A DNA stretch of 64,000 nucleotides, taken from Gimesia algae. Lineage in GTDB: Bacteria; Planctomycetota; Planctomycetia; Planctomycetales; Planctomycetaceae. A program made the translations under genes and the position numbers. The stretch spans positions 3,962,369 to 4,026,368 of the forward strand of contig NZ_CP036343.1 in the NCBI RefSeq assembly GCF_007746795.1, in the 5' to 3' direction. Shown piece after piece: positions 8,206 to 18,161 of this stretch. Each line of letters begins with the position of its first letter. Within the stretch, counting starts at the first letter, position 1. A model generated the notes under the pieces. That model did no database searches. It was not told where the DNA came from and saw nothing but the letters and a program-made list of their open reading frames with translations.

Positions 8206-10170
8206 ATGAATCGCCTCTTCATTGCTCCCGTTATTTACTTACTGATTTCCTGGGCATTGTTTTCCTCCAATCCTGGCGCACTGCTGGCTCAGGCCCCCAG
8301 CCCCAAAGATCAGGCCCAACTTGAAACACAGCTCAAAGTGCTTCAGAATCAGATTGCCGAACTGAAAAAAAATCCGGAAATCAAACGGCATCTCCTGGCG
8401 GATGTTGAAGTGTACGCCAAGGCGGCAGAATGGATTTTACGGCATGAGGAGTTCTATAAACCACAATATATCAAAGATACTTTCCAGGTTTTAAAAACCG
8501 GTCAGCAAAGAGCAGAGCAACTCAAGGCGGGAAAACCGGAATGGACTGAGCAGACTGGTACGGTGATTTTTGGCTACTATTCCAAAATCGATGGTTCCGT
8601 GCAGCCTTATGCATTAACTTTTCCTGCAGACTATAAAGAAAAAACCAGTCATCGCTGGCCATTACATGTGGAACTGCATGGTCGTGGCGGCAAACGCAAT
8701 GAAGTATTTTTCATTGCGCATCCCAACGGGAAAGGTCCCCGAAAAGAACATGACTGGTTACATCTGGATCCTTTTGGGCGTACAGATAATGGCTGGCGAT
8801 GGAGTGGAGAAGTAGACGTCCATGAAGCCATCGCAGACGTCAAGAGAAGATACCTGATTGACAAGCGGCGCATCACATTACGCGGCTTCTCAATGGGAGG
8901 CGCTGGTACCTGGCATCTCGGCCTGCATTATCCTTCACTCTGGTGTGGCGTTGGTCCTGGTGCAGGCTTTGTCGACTTCTATCAATACCAGAACCAAAAT
9001 GACAGACTCCCCCATTACCAGGATAAGACACTGCATATTTACGATTCGATTGACTATGCACTCAATGCAGCGAATGTCCCAGTCGTGACTTATGGTGGCG
9101 GAAAAGATAAACAACTGGTTTCCAGCACCAGAATGGTTGAGAAAGCAAAAACAGAAGATATTGAAATCCCCCTGTTTATCAGTCCTGATGCAGCACATCA
9201 GTCTCGCATGCCCGCATATCAGGATTTCCTGGCCAAACTCTTAGAGCACTCAAAACAAGGACGCCCTGCCTGGCCTGGTAAAAAACAAATTCGATTTATT
9301 ACCTATACGCCCAAATTTAATGAATGCGAATGGATGAGAATCGAAGAACTTGATGAAATGTATGAGCCAACCCTGGTCGAAGGCGGTGTGGATCCAGAAT
9401 CAGGCAATCTGATTCTGGCAACCGAAAACGTGGCGGCACTTTCAATCGCTCGAAATATTGCCCCCAAAGTAGAACTTGATGGAAATTTGCTGCCACTCGA
9501 ATCAGCGGCCAATGGCCTGCTGCCACAGGTATATTTTACTAAGGGCAACAATGGATGGGATGTTTTGAAGTATGAGGATTCCAAGACCTTCATAGAAAAC
9601 CCCAACCAGAGAAAACGGCATAATCTGCAAGGCCCAATCGATGATGCTTTCACCCTTCCCTTTGTTTGTGTGAAGGGAACCGGCGCCCCATGGACACCAC
9701 AACTGAATGAGTGGTCGGCATCTGTTTTGTCGCTTTTTGAAAATGAATTTGACAAATGGCTGAGAGCTAAAGTTCCCGTGATCAAGGATACTGAGGTCTC
9801 TGATCAGATCATTGCAGATAAAAACCTGATTTTGTTTGGCGACCCTGGATCAAATGCCATCATCGCAAAAGTGCTTGAAGACCTGCCAGTCGAGTGGACC
9901 AAAGATCAAATTACTGTGAATGGCAAAAAGTATGATACACAAAATCATGGCGTTGCCCTGATCTATCCAAACCCATTAAATCCAAATCGCTATGTTGTGA
10001 TCAATTCAGGCCATACGATGCATGAAAAAGATTTTCTGGCTTCAAACTCCTGGCTCTTCCCTAAACTGGGAGATATTGCCGTCATTCAATTTCAAAAACA
10101 AAAAGAGGGTGCATTTAAAAATCAAACTGTCTGGGCAGAATTATTTGACAGCAATTGGGAATTACCCTGA
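8206..10170 (+). CDS. Secreted alpha/beta hydrolase (prolyl oligopeptidase/esterase-like)
   Basis: Predicted exported serine hydrolase of 654 residues; the substrate is unknown. The start is placed at ATG 8206 because a signal peptide begins there (hydrophobic core about 8-25, AQA cleavage-like end near 30). The frame is open 44 codons further upstream without such a signal. A coiled-coil stretch rich in Gln/Leu/Lys covers about 33-60. The hydrolase core has VELHGRGG (oxyanion region, 155-162), the nucleophile elbow GFSMGG (S229), an Asp in YGGGKD (D301) and His in DAAHQS (H331), in the right order for a catalytic triad. The roughly 300 residues after it match nothing I recognise. The gene is 140 bases from the permease gene and probably separate in function. 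Confidence 0.8.
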   Translation: MNRLFIAPVIYLLISWALFSSNPGALLAQAPSPKDQAQLETQLKVLQNQIAELKKNPEIKRHLLADVEVYAKAAEWILRHEEFYKPQYIKDTFQVLKTGQQRAEQLKAGKPEWTEQTGTVIFGYYSKIDGSVQPYALTFPADYKEKTSHRWPLHVELHGRGGKRNEVFFIAHPNGKGPRKEHDWLHLDPFGRTDNGWRWSGEVDVHEAIADVKRRYLIDKRRITLRGFSMGGAGTWHLGLHYPSLWCGVGPGAGFVDFYQYQNQNDRLPHYQDKTLHIYDSIDYALNAANVPVVTYGGGKDKQLVSSTRMVEKAKTEDIEIPLFISPDAAHQSRMPAYQDFLAKLLEHSKQGRPAWPGKKQIRFITYTPKFNECEWMRIEELDEMYEPTLVEGGVDPESGNLILATENVAALSIARNIAPKVELDGNLLPLESAANGLLPQVYFTKGNNGWDVLKYEDSKTFIENPNQRKRHNLQGPIDDAFTLPFVCVKGTGAPWTPQLNEWSASVLSLFENEFDKWLRAKVPVIKDTEVSDQIIADKNLILFGDPGSNAIIAKVLEDLPVEWTKDQITVNGKKYDTQNHGVALIYPNPLNPNRYVVINSGHTMHEKDFLASNSWLFPKLGDIAVIQFQKQKEGAFKNQTVWAELFDSNWELP

Positions 10171-10626
10171 ACCTGAAACTGTGATTGAGGTGCTGCCGGA
10201 AATCTGGTCTAATTTTGCAATGCGGAATTCACGGACAGCCCGGTCTAATAACGACACCGTACTGAATACACAAATATTTTGAAGTCAGAAAGTATTAATG
10301 CTTCTCTGGCAACGCTGCTCTGTATTCACTCTAAACCACAGCCACCATGAACTTTACATAAATTTCCCCCTCATTTTCTCCGAGCAGACTGCCTGAAAAT
10401 CGATCCAAGCAGTTCCATTCTGCCGGTTGCGATCATCTGAAACTTGAATCGATCTTGCTTCATTTTATGATTTTTCGTAAAACGCGTGTCCTATCATTTT
10501 CACATACTCGTTACGGAATCAGTCTCAGCCTGATTCTCCCATTCCCTTCACCTGATTCAATGTTTGGCACAAGTATAGTGCTCCTCCATCAATAGAGCCC
10601 TTTACCCCAATGATCCGGGCAACGAA
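10171..10626. other. 456-base intergenic region without a recognised gene
   Basis: This region separates the secreted hydrolase from the lipoprotein gene. No open frame of credible coding character, no terminator hairpin with a T-tract and no structured RNA was found. A TGGCAC motif at 10565-10570 recalls the -24 box of sigma54 promoters, but the matching GC at the -12 position is absent. Confidence 0.5.
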
Positions 10627-12294
10627 ATGAAGTATTTCCGGCTCAGCATGGTCATCCCTGCTGTTTTCATCATATTATCACTCAATGGTTGCAGCTCTGC
10701 ACCAGGCAAACAGACAATGGCCTGGAATGCTCCCCCTGCGCCATGGAAGTGGGGAAAGTCATTTTCAGCAAAGCCAAAAAACAAGCAGCCAGAAGGAACA
10801 GAAGAAGCAGTCGCTGCTGCTGATCAATCTGAAGAATCCAAGTCAGATACCGAACAAGAAATCGCTTCCGAAGACAAGACACCAGTCAAAATCACAACCC
10901 ATAACGCAGAACTACTTGCTTACATTAACGACGAACTGAAAGATGCTTCTCCACAGGAACGTACTCAATATCTGAGCAGTTTCAAAGGAGTCGATCCGGA
11001 AATGATCAAATACATTCTCCGTACACGGCGAATGGTAAACAGTATGCAGAAGGAGCAGCTTGCGAAGAACGATCCTGCTTCCATTTCACAGGTTTCTCTC
11101 CCCGGACTGGGACATAGTGAGCCAGGTGATACTGCAGCACCTGTAATCCAGGCCAGTATTCAACAGTCGTCACCGCCAGGCCAGATTTCACCTGGTGAGA
11201 ATCAGCAGTTAATGTCATCCAATCCAGTTCAGCTTGGAAATCTGGAAGGGATCGGCCCCCATTCTGAAAACGGGCTGCCAGCAATTGGATCACCTCAACC
11301 TCATGCGTATTCCACTTCGCAAACAATCAGTCAGGGACTCAACCATATTCCTGTTGTAGGAACTTTAAAAAATCGTTTGTCTACAGCATTTCAACAGGGA
11401 ACTTCCGCTTTGCAGAGCGGAATCTCTCGAACGAGCACTGCAATCATCGGACAGCAGGAAAATGTCCCTCAAACTCTACCACCCACAAATTTACAAATCC
11501 AACCTGCCGTACCACAAACAGCCGAACTGGCTATGCCAGCTGGTTATGCTGACTCAAATTCTTCAAACCCTTCTTCCACAGATCAATTACAGCTGCTGAT
11601 CTCTGTTGCTGAAGCAGAAATTTCTCAGCTTCAACCAGGTTCTACTCCGGCAGAAAAACAGCATTTCATTGAACGACACGTGTATCTTCGTATGCTGTAC
11701 CTGATGGCGAATCAGCACGAACGCGCACTGGAGGCAATCCCGGGAATTGATCCAGCCGACCAGGAATTCTGGCAACAGACCTTCTGGGCGGTTGCTAATT
11801 ATTTTGATCAGGAAGCCATCCCCGATCAGGCTGATCGGGCAACACAAACCGTTACACAACTGCGCCAGGCAACAGCGAGACTACAGGAAAAAGCCAACCT
11901 CTCCCTGAAAAATGTTGCCTTCTGCCATAAGATTAGCAGCTTCGGAAGCTATGAACGCTTCGAACGAGATGAGTACACCCCAGGACGTCCGGTACTCGTA
12001 TATTCTGAAATTGAGAATTTCACCAGCGAACTGACCGCCGATGGTATGTATCGCACACTGCTCAAATCGAAAATTCAGATTTTTAAAGCAGGCAGTAATG
12101 GAGACCTGGTTGCAGAGATCCCCTTCGACACAACCGAAGATCTCTGCCGCAATGTCCGCAAAGATTACTTCCACAGTTACAAGTTTGAAATCCCCAGAAA
12201 TATTTCGCTGGGACCACACATCATGAAACTGACCGTGGAAGACGAAATCAGCCAGAAAGTGGCGACTTATACGCAAAACTTTACGGTTCGGTAG
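10627..12294 (+). CDS. Putative outer-envelope lipoprotein of unknown function
   Basis: Unrecognised 555-residue lipoprotein. A short signal peptide ends in the lipobox SLNGC, with the lipidated cysteine at residue 22. Residues 30-310 are low in predicted order and rich in Ser, Gln, Pro and Glu, with an acidic patch near 55-90. Residues 320-420 look helical and repeat-like (LLISVAEAEISQLQPG, ALEAIPGIDPADQEFW). The last 130 residues form a beta-rich domain with KISSFGSYERFERDEYTPG and a closing VEDEISQKVATYTQNF stretch, suggestive of an immunoglobulin-like fold. ScpB begins only eight bases after the stop, so the two are probably cotranscribed although no functional link is evident. No Shine-Dalgarno site is obvious. 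The family appears planctomycete-specific, which is an inference from the lack of any recognisable homology. Confidence 0.75.
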   Translation: MKYFRLSMVIPAVFIILSLNGCSSAPGKQTMAWNAPPAPWKWGKSFSAKPKNKQPEGTEEAVAAADQSEESKSDTEQEIASEDKTPVKITTHNAELLAYINDELKDASPQERTQYLSSFKGVDPEMIKYILRTRRMVNSMQKEQLAKNDPASISQVSLPGLGHSEPGDTAAPVIQASIQQSSPPGQISPGENQQLMSSNPVQLGNLEGIGPHSENGLPAIGSPQPHAYSTSQTISQGLNHIPVVGTLKNRLSTAFQQGTSALQSGISRTSTAIIGQQENVPQTLPPTNLQIQPAVPQTAELAMPAGYADSNSSNPSSTDQLQLLISVAEAEISQLQPGSTPAEKQHFIERHVYLRMLYLMANQHERALEAIPGIDPADQEFWQQTFWAVANYFDQEAIPDQADRATQTVTQLRQATARLQEKANLSLKNVAFCHKISSFGSYERFERDEYTPGRPVLVYSEIENFTSELTADGMYRTLLKSKIQIFKAGSNGDLVAEIPFDTTEDLCRNVRKDYFHSYKFEIPRNISLGPHIMKLTVEDEISQKVATYTQNFTVR

Positions 12295-12301
12295 ACCATC
12301 C

Positions 12302-13129
12302 ATGCTACATCACTACTCGCTTCCCAATAGCTCCGATAGCAGAGACAGAACGGTTTCGGCATCTACCAGTCTGGTCTCTGCCTTTCAGCCGGGTGCAGAC
12401 AATGCCTTTCGCTGGAATTTCTTAATCCGTTCGGCGCAGGATACTCAGCTGCAGTCTCACTCCTGCATGGACGTAGAAACCCGACGGACGTTGAAGATGG
12501 CGAAGGTAGAAGCAGTGCTTTTCGTAGCGGAAAGTGCACTTTCGACAAGGAAAATCGCACAACTGGCCACTCTCGCAAATGCCAGAGAGGCGAAGGAATT
12601 GATTGATCAGCTCAATGCGGCACTCGAAGAGACACACTCCGCATTTCACATCAAACGCGTCGCCACCGGTTACCAGATGATGACACAGCCACAATTCTCC
12701 TTCTGGCTCAATAAACTTCATCAAAGACAGGCGGCGCTCAAACTCTCGGCACCCGCTATGGAAACGCTTGCGATTGTTGTTTATCGACAACCTGTTACGC
12801 GAGCCGACATTGAATCAATCCGGGGTGTCCAGAGTGCAGAAATGTTAAAACAGTTGATGGATCGGGGACTGGTTCGAATCGGCGGTAAAGACGACTCGCT
12901 CGGTCGGCCATTTCTTTATGAGTCGACACGGAAATTCCTGGAAATCTTTGGTCTGAAAAATCTGGATGATTTACCCATGGGTGAATCACTTCGCATCAGC
13001 CCAGAAAAGCCGGGGCAAACAGCCAATAAGACTGAAGAAGAAATCGACCTGGAATCAGCTGCAGAAGATGTCATTGAAGAGAGTGAGCCGGAAGATATTG
13101 CTGAAGAAGAAGATCTTCCTGCGGCATGA
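12302..13129 (+). CDS. scpB: Segregation and condensation protein B
   Basis: Kleisin-partner subunit of the SMC-ScpAB condensin complex, which compacts and separates sister chromosomes. Tandem winged-helix domains occupy about residues 65-235 and include AVLFVAESALSTRKIAQL, LSAPAMETLAIVVYRQPVTRADIESIRGV (in part) and FLYESTRKFLEIFGLKNLDDLP, all characteristic of ScpB. An acidic C-terminal tail follows. The frame from ATG 12302 gives 275 residues, more than the usual 180-220. The ATG at 12467 would give 220 residues and a family-like N terminus, so the true start is uncertain; 12302 is kept because it lies eight bases after the previous stop. scpA is not in the window. Confidence 0.88.
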   Translation: MLHHYSLPNSSDSRDRTVSASTSLVSAFQPGADNAFRWNFLIRSAQDTQLQSHSCMDVETRRTLKMAKVEAVLFVAESALSTRKIAQLATLANAREAKELIDQLNAALEETHSAFHIKRVATGYQMMTQPQFSFWLNKLHQRQAALKLSAPAMETLAIVVYRQPVTRADIESIRGVQSAEMLKQLMDRGLVRIGGKDDSLGRPFLYESTRKFLEIFGLKNLDDLPMGESLRISPEKPGQTANKTEEEIDLESAAEDVIEESEPEDIAEEEDLPAA

Positions 13130-13144
13130 AACATAGTTCAGCAT

Positions 13145-15829
13145 TTACCGAACTCTGGTAGAGTCTTCTGTTCTTCTTTGCTTTCTTGAGATCGTATCAG
13201 GCTTGTCCCAGCCCTCACCCACTGTCCAGCGGTAGTTTAGAATACGCCGGCCATTGATCTGTTCGGCTCTCAGCCAGAGTTCTTTTCCCTTCAATGCATC
13301 TGCATTCGGAATGTAATATAACTTCCGGTCCTGCCCATGTTTCAGTTCGGTAATAAACCGTTGCATACGCTTCATATTTGGTATAAATAAACTGCAACGA
13401 AACTGGAGCGTCTCAAGGGGTGACGTATTGTTGACAATCAGCTGTTCGATTTCCAGTACGTTTCCTTCAAGTTTCTTATCAGTAACCTGAACCATAATAT
13501 CGCCTAATCCAACATGATAAGACCTGTGGACCCGAATCGAATATTTGCGTTCTGCAAAAATATCAAAATCAATGGAAACATCTTTCCTGCCCAGGCTGGC
13601 GTTCGAAGGTAACGTCATAAAAGTTTCCAGGCGGAAGTTTTCTCCTGCTCCAGTATCGAACTCCCATTCCTGCGGTTCAACTTCCCATCCCCGGGGTACA
13701 TTTAAAACCGCTTTACCACGAACACTCTGCAAGAAGGTGTTTTTTCCAAGTACCGCATCTGCGTGACCTCCATACTCACTTTTAGATTTTCCGATTTCAA
13801 ATTGAGCCGCCAGTCTCCAGTTTGCAATCTGTTGATTACATTTACGTAGAATCATCGGAGAAGAACTGACTGGTAATGTATGACGATGCGTGCTTGAATC
13901 GAGCTCCAGAGAAATGCGTCTGCCCCAGACATCAGTTGCCACCACATCTTCTCCGAGATAAATCACTTCTTCAGTTGGTCCGTCATTCCAGAGTACGACA
14001 ATCGCCTCATCATCTCGCATAAAGACATGATTGATACTCTTGTTGGGCATATTGAAGGATCCCTGATACCGCGCTCCCTGCAGCGCAATCGCGATGGTTC
14101 TCCATGGTAAAAACAACAAGGTTGGCGATCCATTCCGATTGAGTAATCCGTACTGTTCGTCGAATACAGATGACGCAAAGATCGCATCTGCTCCCAGGTA
14201 TTTTGCGGTCACCATACGTTTTGCCAGATCAATGCCCCGTTCTTCAGCAGAGTATTCATCTTTGGGTAGTGGAGTTAATGTAACCCAACGCGGGCTGCCA
14301 CCTGGAGCCAGACGGGCGTTCTGAAGTTCACGGGCCAGATCCACAGGAGAAAGTCGTTCCGCATTATTAATCGATACAAAACTCTGGGGCATGCTATCTG
14401 TCGGCAGGGGAGTCTTCCAGTCCCAGTGAATGCCGACATGAGTATCTCGTCCGATTAAATCCAACTGGGACTTCACCTTTTTTAGAGTCTCATTCAGGTT
14501 CTGCAGCCCAATGAAACTGTTGTCATCATCGCCTCCCAACTGCCAGTAATTCACCAGAGAGGTATATCGGGCAAATACTTCTTCCAGCGAAGGGGACCAG
14601 AAACTCGAAGGCATTGTGAAAATCCCACTCACCCCCAGCCAGTCTTTCGCAAACTGGGATCGTAATTTTTTAGGAGGATGATTCAAGAGTCCGACAGGAG
14701 TAATTCCCCGATTGGAAAACTGGTCCAGCATTTCTGCGATCCGGCTCGTGCGATGGATGTCATCAGATTCCATTACATTCCAGAGTGGATATTTGATCCA
14801 GTTGATTCCTGCCTGCGCAGCGATCTCTGGTAGTTCTTTGACCGGTAGAGTCTCATCTTCCTCTGAGATGGTCCAGCCAAATTCCCCTGCGGGCCTGGGA
14901 TTGACCAGATCAATCACTGCAAATGTTGTTTTCTTTTCCAGTATGGACTTCTGATCCCTGACCAGCTTGGACCTGACTTCATAAAACCCATATTCCATAG
15001 GCTGCAAACGCCAGACTTCCGTGTGATTATTTCCATCGAGTAAACGACTGTTCTTCACCGTTTTGAGATCCTCTGGTTTTGTCACCAGTGCCAGAGAAGA
15101 AGCAGCGATATGGCGATTAGTATTGTCGACCAGTTCCAGATCCAGTCGATACTGGTTGTCCGGATTTAAGCCACTGATGCGACTGCTGACCCGGATCTCC
15201 GCAGAATGATCTACAAAATGGCGATGGTAATTATTTAATATATCCAACTGAGGTAAGCTGCCCACCCACAGATCATCAAACCAGATATCTCCAGAAATAT
15301 CTTTTTGATCATTGTGAGCTACGTGACAACCAAGAACGATGAACCGAACATTGGCCTGGGGCGTCAATGGTCCCAGCGTCACTTCGACCCAGTCCTTATG
15401 AGTTCCTGACACAGGCCGACTGACAAAATGCTGAACGCGCTGACGTTTATGATCCAGAAAGGAAATAGAAATTAACGCAGCATCATGTAGTAGTTTTTGA
15501 GTCTTGATATAACCACGAAATACATAGGCATGATCAGCATCAATTTTTTCCGGAGGCGAATAAATGGTGGCATGGCCTCCATTCACTCCAAAATGCAGGC
15601 TCTGTTCACCTGTATGTCCCAGATTCCGATCAATACTCACATCGACATATTGTGGATATCCGGCCCCCTTCCTCCTTGACCAGTCATCTGGCAGATCGTC
15701 AAAGTCCTGATCCTGTCTGGATTCAAACGAATAGGACAGAACGGGCAACGTATCTTCCACGAGATTACCCTCAACAGGTAAACCGGCCAGTAACGCAAGG
15801 TAGCAGGTTGCAAGCGATGACAGTATCAT
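13145..15829 (-). CDS. Large secreted protein with carbohydrate-binding-like and TIM-barrel-like regions
   Basis: Unrecognised 894-residue exported protein. A signal peptide covers about residues 1-20. Residues 30-200 resemble a jelly-roll carbohydrate-binding module: YSFESRQDQDFDDLPDDWS, then HTGEQSLHFGVNGGHATIYSP and a DIWFDDLWVG closing strand. Residues 315-600 read like a glycoside-hydrolase-type TIM barrel (FGWTISEED, AQAGINWIKYPLWNV, NRGITPVGLLNHPP, NYWQLGGDDDNSF). I cannot assign the acidic catalytic pair or a GH family. The last third is beta-rich. It is convergent with scpB (15-base gap) and divergent from the isomerase gene at 16060. A role in polysaccharide turnover is inferred only. 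Confidence 0.7.
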   Translation of the reverse strand: MILSSLATCYLALLAGLPVEGNLVEDTLPVLSYSFESRQDQDFDDLPDDWSRRKGAGYPQYVDVSIDRNLGHTGEQSLHFGVNGGHATIYSPPEKIDADHAYVFRGYIKTQKLLHDAALISISFLDHKRQRVQHFVSRPVSGTHKDWVEVTLGPLTPQANVRFIVLGCHVAHNDQKDISGDIWFDDLWVGSLPQLDILNNYHRHFVDHSAEIRVSSRISGLNPDNQYRLDLELVDNTNRHIAASSLALVTKPEDLKTVKNSRLLDGNNHTEVWRLQPMEYGFYEVRSKLVRDQKSILEKKTTFAVIDLVNPRPAGEFGWTISEEDETLPVKELPEIAAQAGINWIKYPLWNVMESDDIHRTSRIAEMLDQFSNRGITPVGLLNHPPKKLRSQFAKDWLGVSGIFTMPSSFWSPSLEEVFARYTSLVNYWQLGGDDDNSFIGLQNLNETLKKVKSQLDLIGRDTHVGIHWDWKTPLPTDSMPQSFVSINNAERLSPVDLARELQNARLAPGGSPRWVTLTPLPKDEYSAEERGIDLAKRMVTAKYLGADAIFASSVFDEQYGLLNRNGSPTLLFLPWRTIAIALQGARYQGSFNMPNKSINHVFMRDDEAIVVLWNDGPTEEVIYLGEDVVATDVWGRRISLELDSSTHRHTLPVSSSPMILRKCNQQIANWRLAAQFEIGKSKSEYGGHADAVLGKNTFLQSVRGKAVLNVPRGWEVEPQEWEFDTGAGENFRLETFMTLPSNASLGRKDVSIDFDIFAERKYSIRVHRSYHVGLGDIMVQVTDKKLEGNVLEIEQLIVNNTSPLETLQFRCSLFIPNMKRMQRFITELKHGQDRKLYYIPNADALKGKELWLRAEQINGRRILNYRWTVGEGWDKPDTISRKQRRTEDSTRVR

Positions 15830-16059
15830 GGGAGGTTTCCGAACAGTATTGATTCTCTCTAATCAAGATCGACCATTTTTTATTCGAATCTCAATCAGGA
15901 AGAGCCTGGAAGCGCCCATTTTCTGGATCCTGATCTGATAACGCGGAGATATCATTCTCTTTTCACAGACAGTTAGATAAACTTTGCCAGTCAATCCGAT
16001 TGCCGCAGTTATTCCGCACAGCTAAAATGCCAGTAAACAGCATTGATTTAAGGAAAATA

Positions 16060-16842
16060 ATGTCACGCTTTAAACTCGCAGTCGCGACCCGCAGCTTTGG
16101 TCAGCCCATCAAACGCGCAATTAAAACAGCCGCTCAGATGGGAGCGCGCGGGGTACAACTCGATGTTCAAAACGAAATCACACCGGCCTCGTTCGGCGCT
16201 TCAGGCGAACGACAGTTTCGCAAGCTGCTGGAAGAATTTAACCTGTCTGTCGCCTCGCTCAGGTTACCAGCGCGTCGGACTCTGGTTGATCCTGAATTTC
16301 TCGACGAGCGCGTCTCTCAAATCAAATCGGCATTGGAATTCGCCTGGCGAATGAAGTCCCCCCACCTGATCATTCATCCCGGAACGATCCAGTCTACGGA
16401 CAACGTTCATTTCCCGGTGATCTGTGAAGTACTGAATGACCTCGCGCGACATGCTTCACATATTGGCACCGATCTTTGTATCGCCTGTGAAAAGAACTCT
16501 TCTGCAGTCATCCGTGAATTAGTCTCCAAGGTAACCGCCGGCTTCATCGGCATCGACTTTGATACGGCAGAAATGATTTATACACGACAGGACCAGGAAG
16601 CGACGATTCGAGAACTGTATACATGGATCAAATCATACCGACTACGTGATGCAGTGCGTGAAATGGATGGCGAAGGCGCAGAAGTCGCGCTGGGTAAAGG
16701 CATGGTCATGTGGGATCAATTTCTACCTCTGGTATTGGAAACCGGCTACCAGGGTTGGCTGACCGTTGATCGTACACAAGGTGAAAACAAGCTGGAGGAC
16801 TGTCGCAGCGGCATTTCCTATCTGAATTCACTGCTCCCCTGA
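16060..16842 (+). CDS. Sugar phosphate isomerase/epimerase-like TIM-barrel protein
   Basis: Member of the xylose isomerase-like/AP endonuclease 2 TIM-barrel superfamily, 260 residues, cytoplasmic. Conserved strand ends are visible: LAVATRSFG at the start, ARGVQLDVQ near 30-38, PHLIIHPGT near 105-113, IACEKNSS near 142-149 and IGIDFDTAEM near 162-171. These acidic and His residues would bind a divalent metal. The start is ATG 16060, with TAAGGA five bases upstream at 16049-16054; the frame is open 20 codons further upstream. The xseA start follows 31 bases after the stop, so it heads the xseA-xseB-coaX-GTPase run. The substrate is unknown; isomerase, epimerase or a DNA-repair-like activity all occur in this fold. 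Confidence 0.82.
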   Translation: MSRFKLAVATRSFGQPIKRAIKTAAQMGARGVQLDVQNEITPASFGASGERQFRKLLEEFNLSVASLRLPARRTLVDPEFLDERVSQIKSALEFAWRMKSPHLIIHPGTIQSTDNVHFPVICEVLNDLARHASHIGTDLCIACEKNSSAVIRELVSKVTAGFIGIDFDTAEMIYTRQDQEATIRELYTWIKSYRLRDAVREMDGEGAEVALGKGMVMWDQFLPLVLETGYQGWLTVDRTQGENKLEDCRSGISYLNSLLP

Positions 16843-16873
16843 TCTCCTGTTTCTGATAATCGATCGCGAGCTT

Positions 16874-18103
16874 ATGTCACTTGCAGAACCTGAAATTCTC
16901 TCCGTTACTGAAACCACTCGTCAGATTAAAAATCTGGTTGAGGCAAACTTCCCTTATGCATGGGTGGTGGGAGAAATTTCCAACTGCACAATGGCCAGTT
17001 CAGGCCATGTCTATCTGACATTGAAAGATGATTCCGCCCAGTTGAGAGCCGTCATCTGGAAACGTACCGCCTCACGATTGAAATTCCAAATTGAAGATGG
17101 CATGGAAGTTGTCGCAGCCGGTCCCGTAGAAGTGTATCAGGCGCGCGGAACCTATCAGCTCAACATCGAACAACTTATTCCACAGGGAGTGGGCGCGCTG
17201 GAACTGGCGTTTCGGCAGATGCAGGAAAAACTGGCTGCAGAAGGTCTGTTTAACCCAGAACATAAACAACCTATCCCACAGTTTCCGAGAAAAATCGCCT
17301 TGGTGACCAGCCCTACCAGTGCAGCAGTGCGAGACATGTTGCAGGTGATTACGAGACGCTGGAAATCGGCTGATCTGGTCATTGTGCCTGTGGCTGTACA
17401 GGGAGAAGGAGCTGCCGAACAGATTGCAGCGGGAATCGAAATGGCTGCCCGTATTCCCCATGTAGACACGATTATCACGGGACGGGGAGGGGGCAGCCTG
17501 GAAGATCTGTGGGCCTTTAACGAAGAAGTGGTGGCTCGGGCCATTTTTGCCTGTCCCATTCCCGTCATCAGCGCCGTCGGGCATGAAATTGACATCAGTA
17601 TCTCCGATCTGGTCGCGGATCGACGGGCATTAACACCGAGTGAAGCTGCAGAACTCTCTGTTCCCCTGCAATCCGATATCCAGGCGACATTGACTCACTG
17701 GCAAAACCAACTTGTCACAAACCTGAAACAACGCGCGCGACAGGCTCGTCTGCAACTTGATGCGATTGCCGGCCGCCCTGCTTTCGCTCGTCCTCTTGAT
17801 ATGGTTCACCAGCGGGCTGCGCAAGTCGATGAACTGGATCGCAGGCTGAAACGCAGCACGCGCGAAATCATGACCCGGTTTCAAACGGAAACTCGACATC
17901 TGGCATCCGCTTTGGATGCACTGAGTCCACTCAAAGTCCTGAACCGGGGATATAGTATTACTCGTAAGGAAACAGAAGACGAACCCTCAGAATTGGAAAT
18001 TGTAAAATCGATCAGTCAGGTTAAGCAAGGTGAAGTACTTCATACATTCATCGCCGATGGCACAATTGTAAGCCAGATTCAGGAGATCCAGGAGGGCTCA
18101 TAA
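16874..18103 (+). CDS. xseA: Exodeoxyribonuclease VII large subunit
   Basis: Large subunit of ExoVII, which degrades single-stranded DNA from both ends to oligonucleotides. The 409-residue protein begins with an OB-fold domain (about residues 5-100: SVTETTRQIKNLVE, FPYAWVVGEISN, SGHVYLTLKDD). The catalytic domain has ALVTSPTSAAVRDML, the GRGGGSLEDLWAFNEE motif, the SAVGHEIDISISD motif and DRRALTPSEAAEL, all conserved in XseA. A coiled-coil arm and a short C-terminal domain with LNRGYSITRK complete it. Somewhat shorter than the 456 residues of E. coli. xseB follows 58 bases downstream, as often seen. Confidence 0.96.
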   Translation: MSLAEPEILSVTETTRQIKNLVEANFPYAWVVGEISNCTMASSGHVYLTLKDDSAQLRAVIWKRTASRLKFQIEDGMEVVAAGPVEVYQARGTYQLNIEQLIPQGVGALELAFRQMQEKLAAEGLFNPEHKQPIPQFPRKIALVTSPTSAAVRDMLQVITRRWKSADLVIVPVAVQGEGAAEQIAAGIEMAARIPHVDTIITGRGGGSLEDLWAFNEEVVARAIFACPIPVISAVGHEIDISISDLVADRRALTPSEAAELSVPLQSDIQATLTHWQNQLVTNLKQRARQARLQLDAIAGRPAFARPLDMVHQRAAQVDELDRRLKRSTREIMTRFQTETRHLASALDALSPLKVLNRGYSITRKETEDEPSELEIVKSISQVKQGEVLHTFIADGTIVSQIQEIQEGS

Positions 18104-18161
18104 TAACTTCCTGCTCCTTTTCACAACCAGTAAATCATATTGAAACATAAAGACCTCAGTT

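Noticed and set aside
10565..10581. Sigma54-like -24 box (TGGCAC) upstream of the lipoprotein gene
   Set aside because: The -12 GC is missing at the required spacing.
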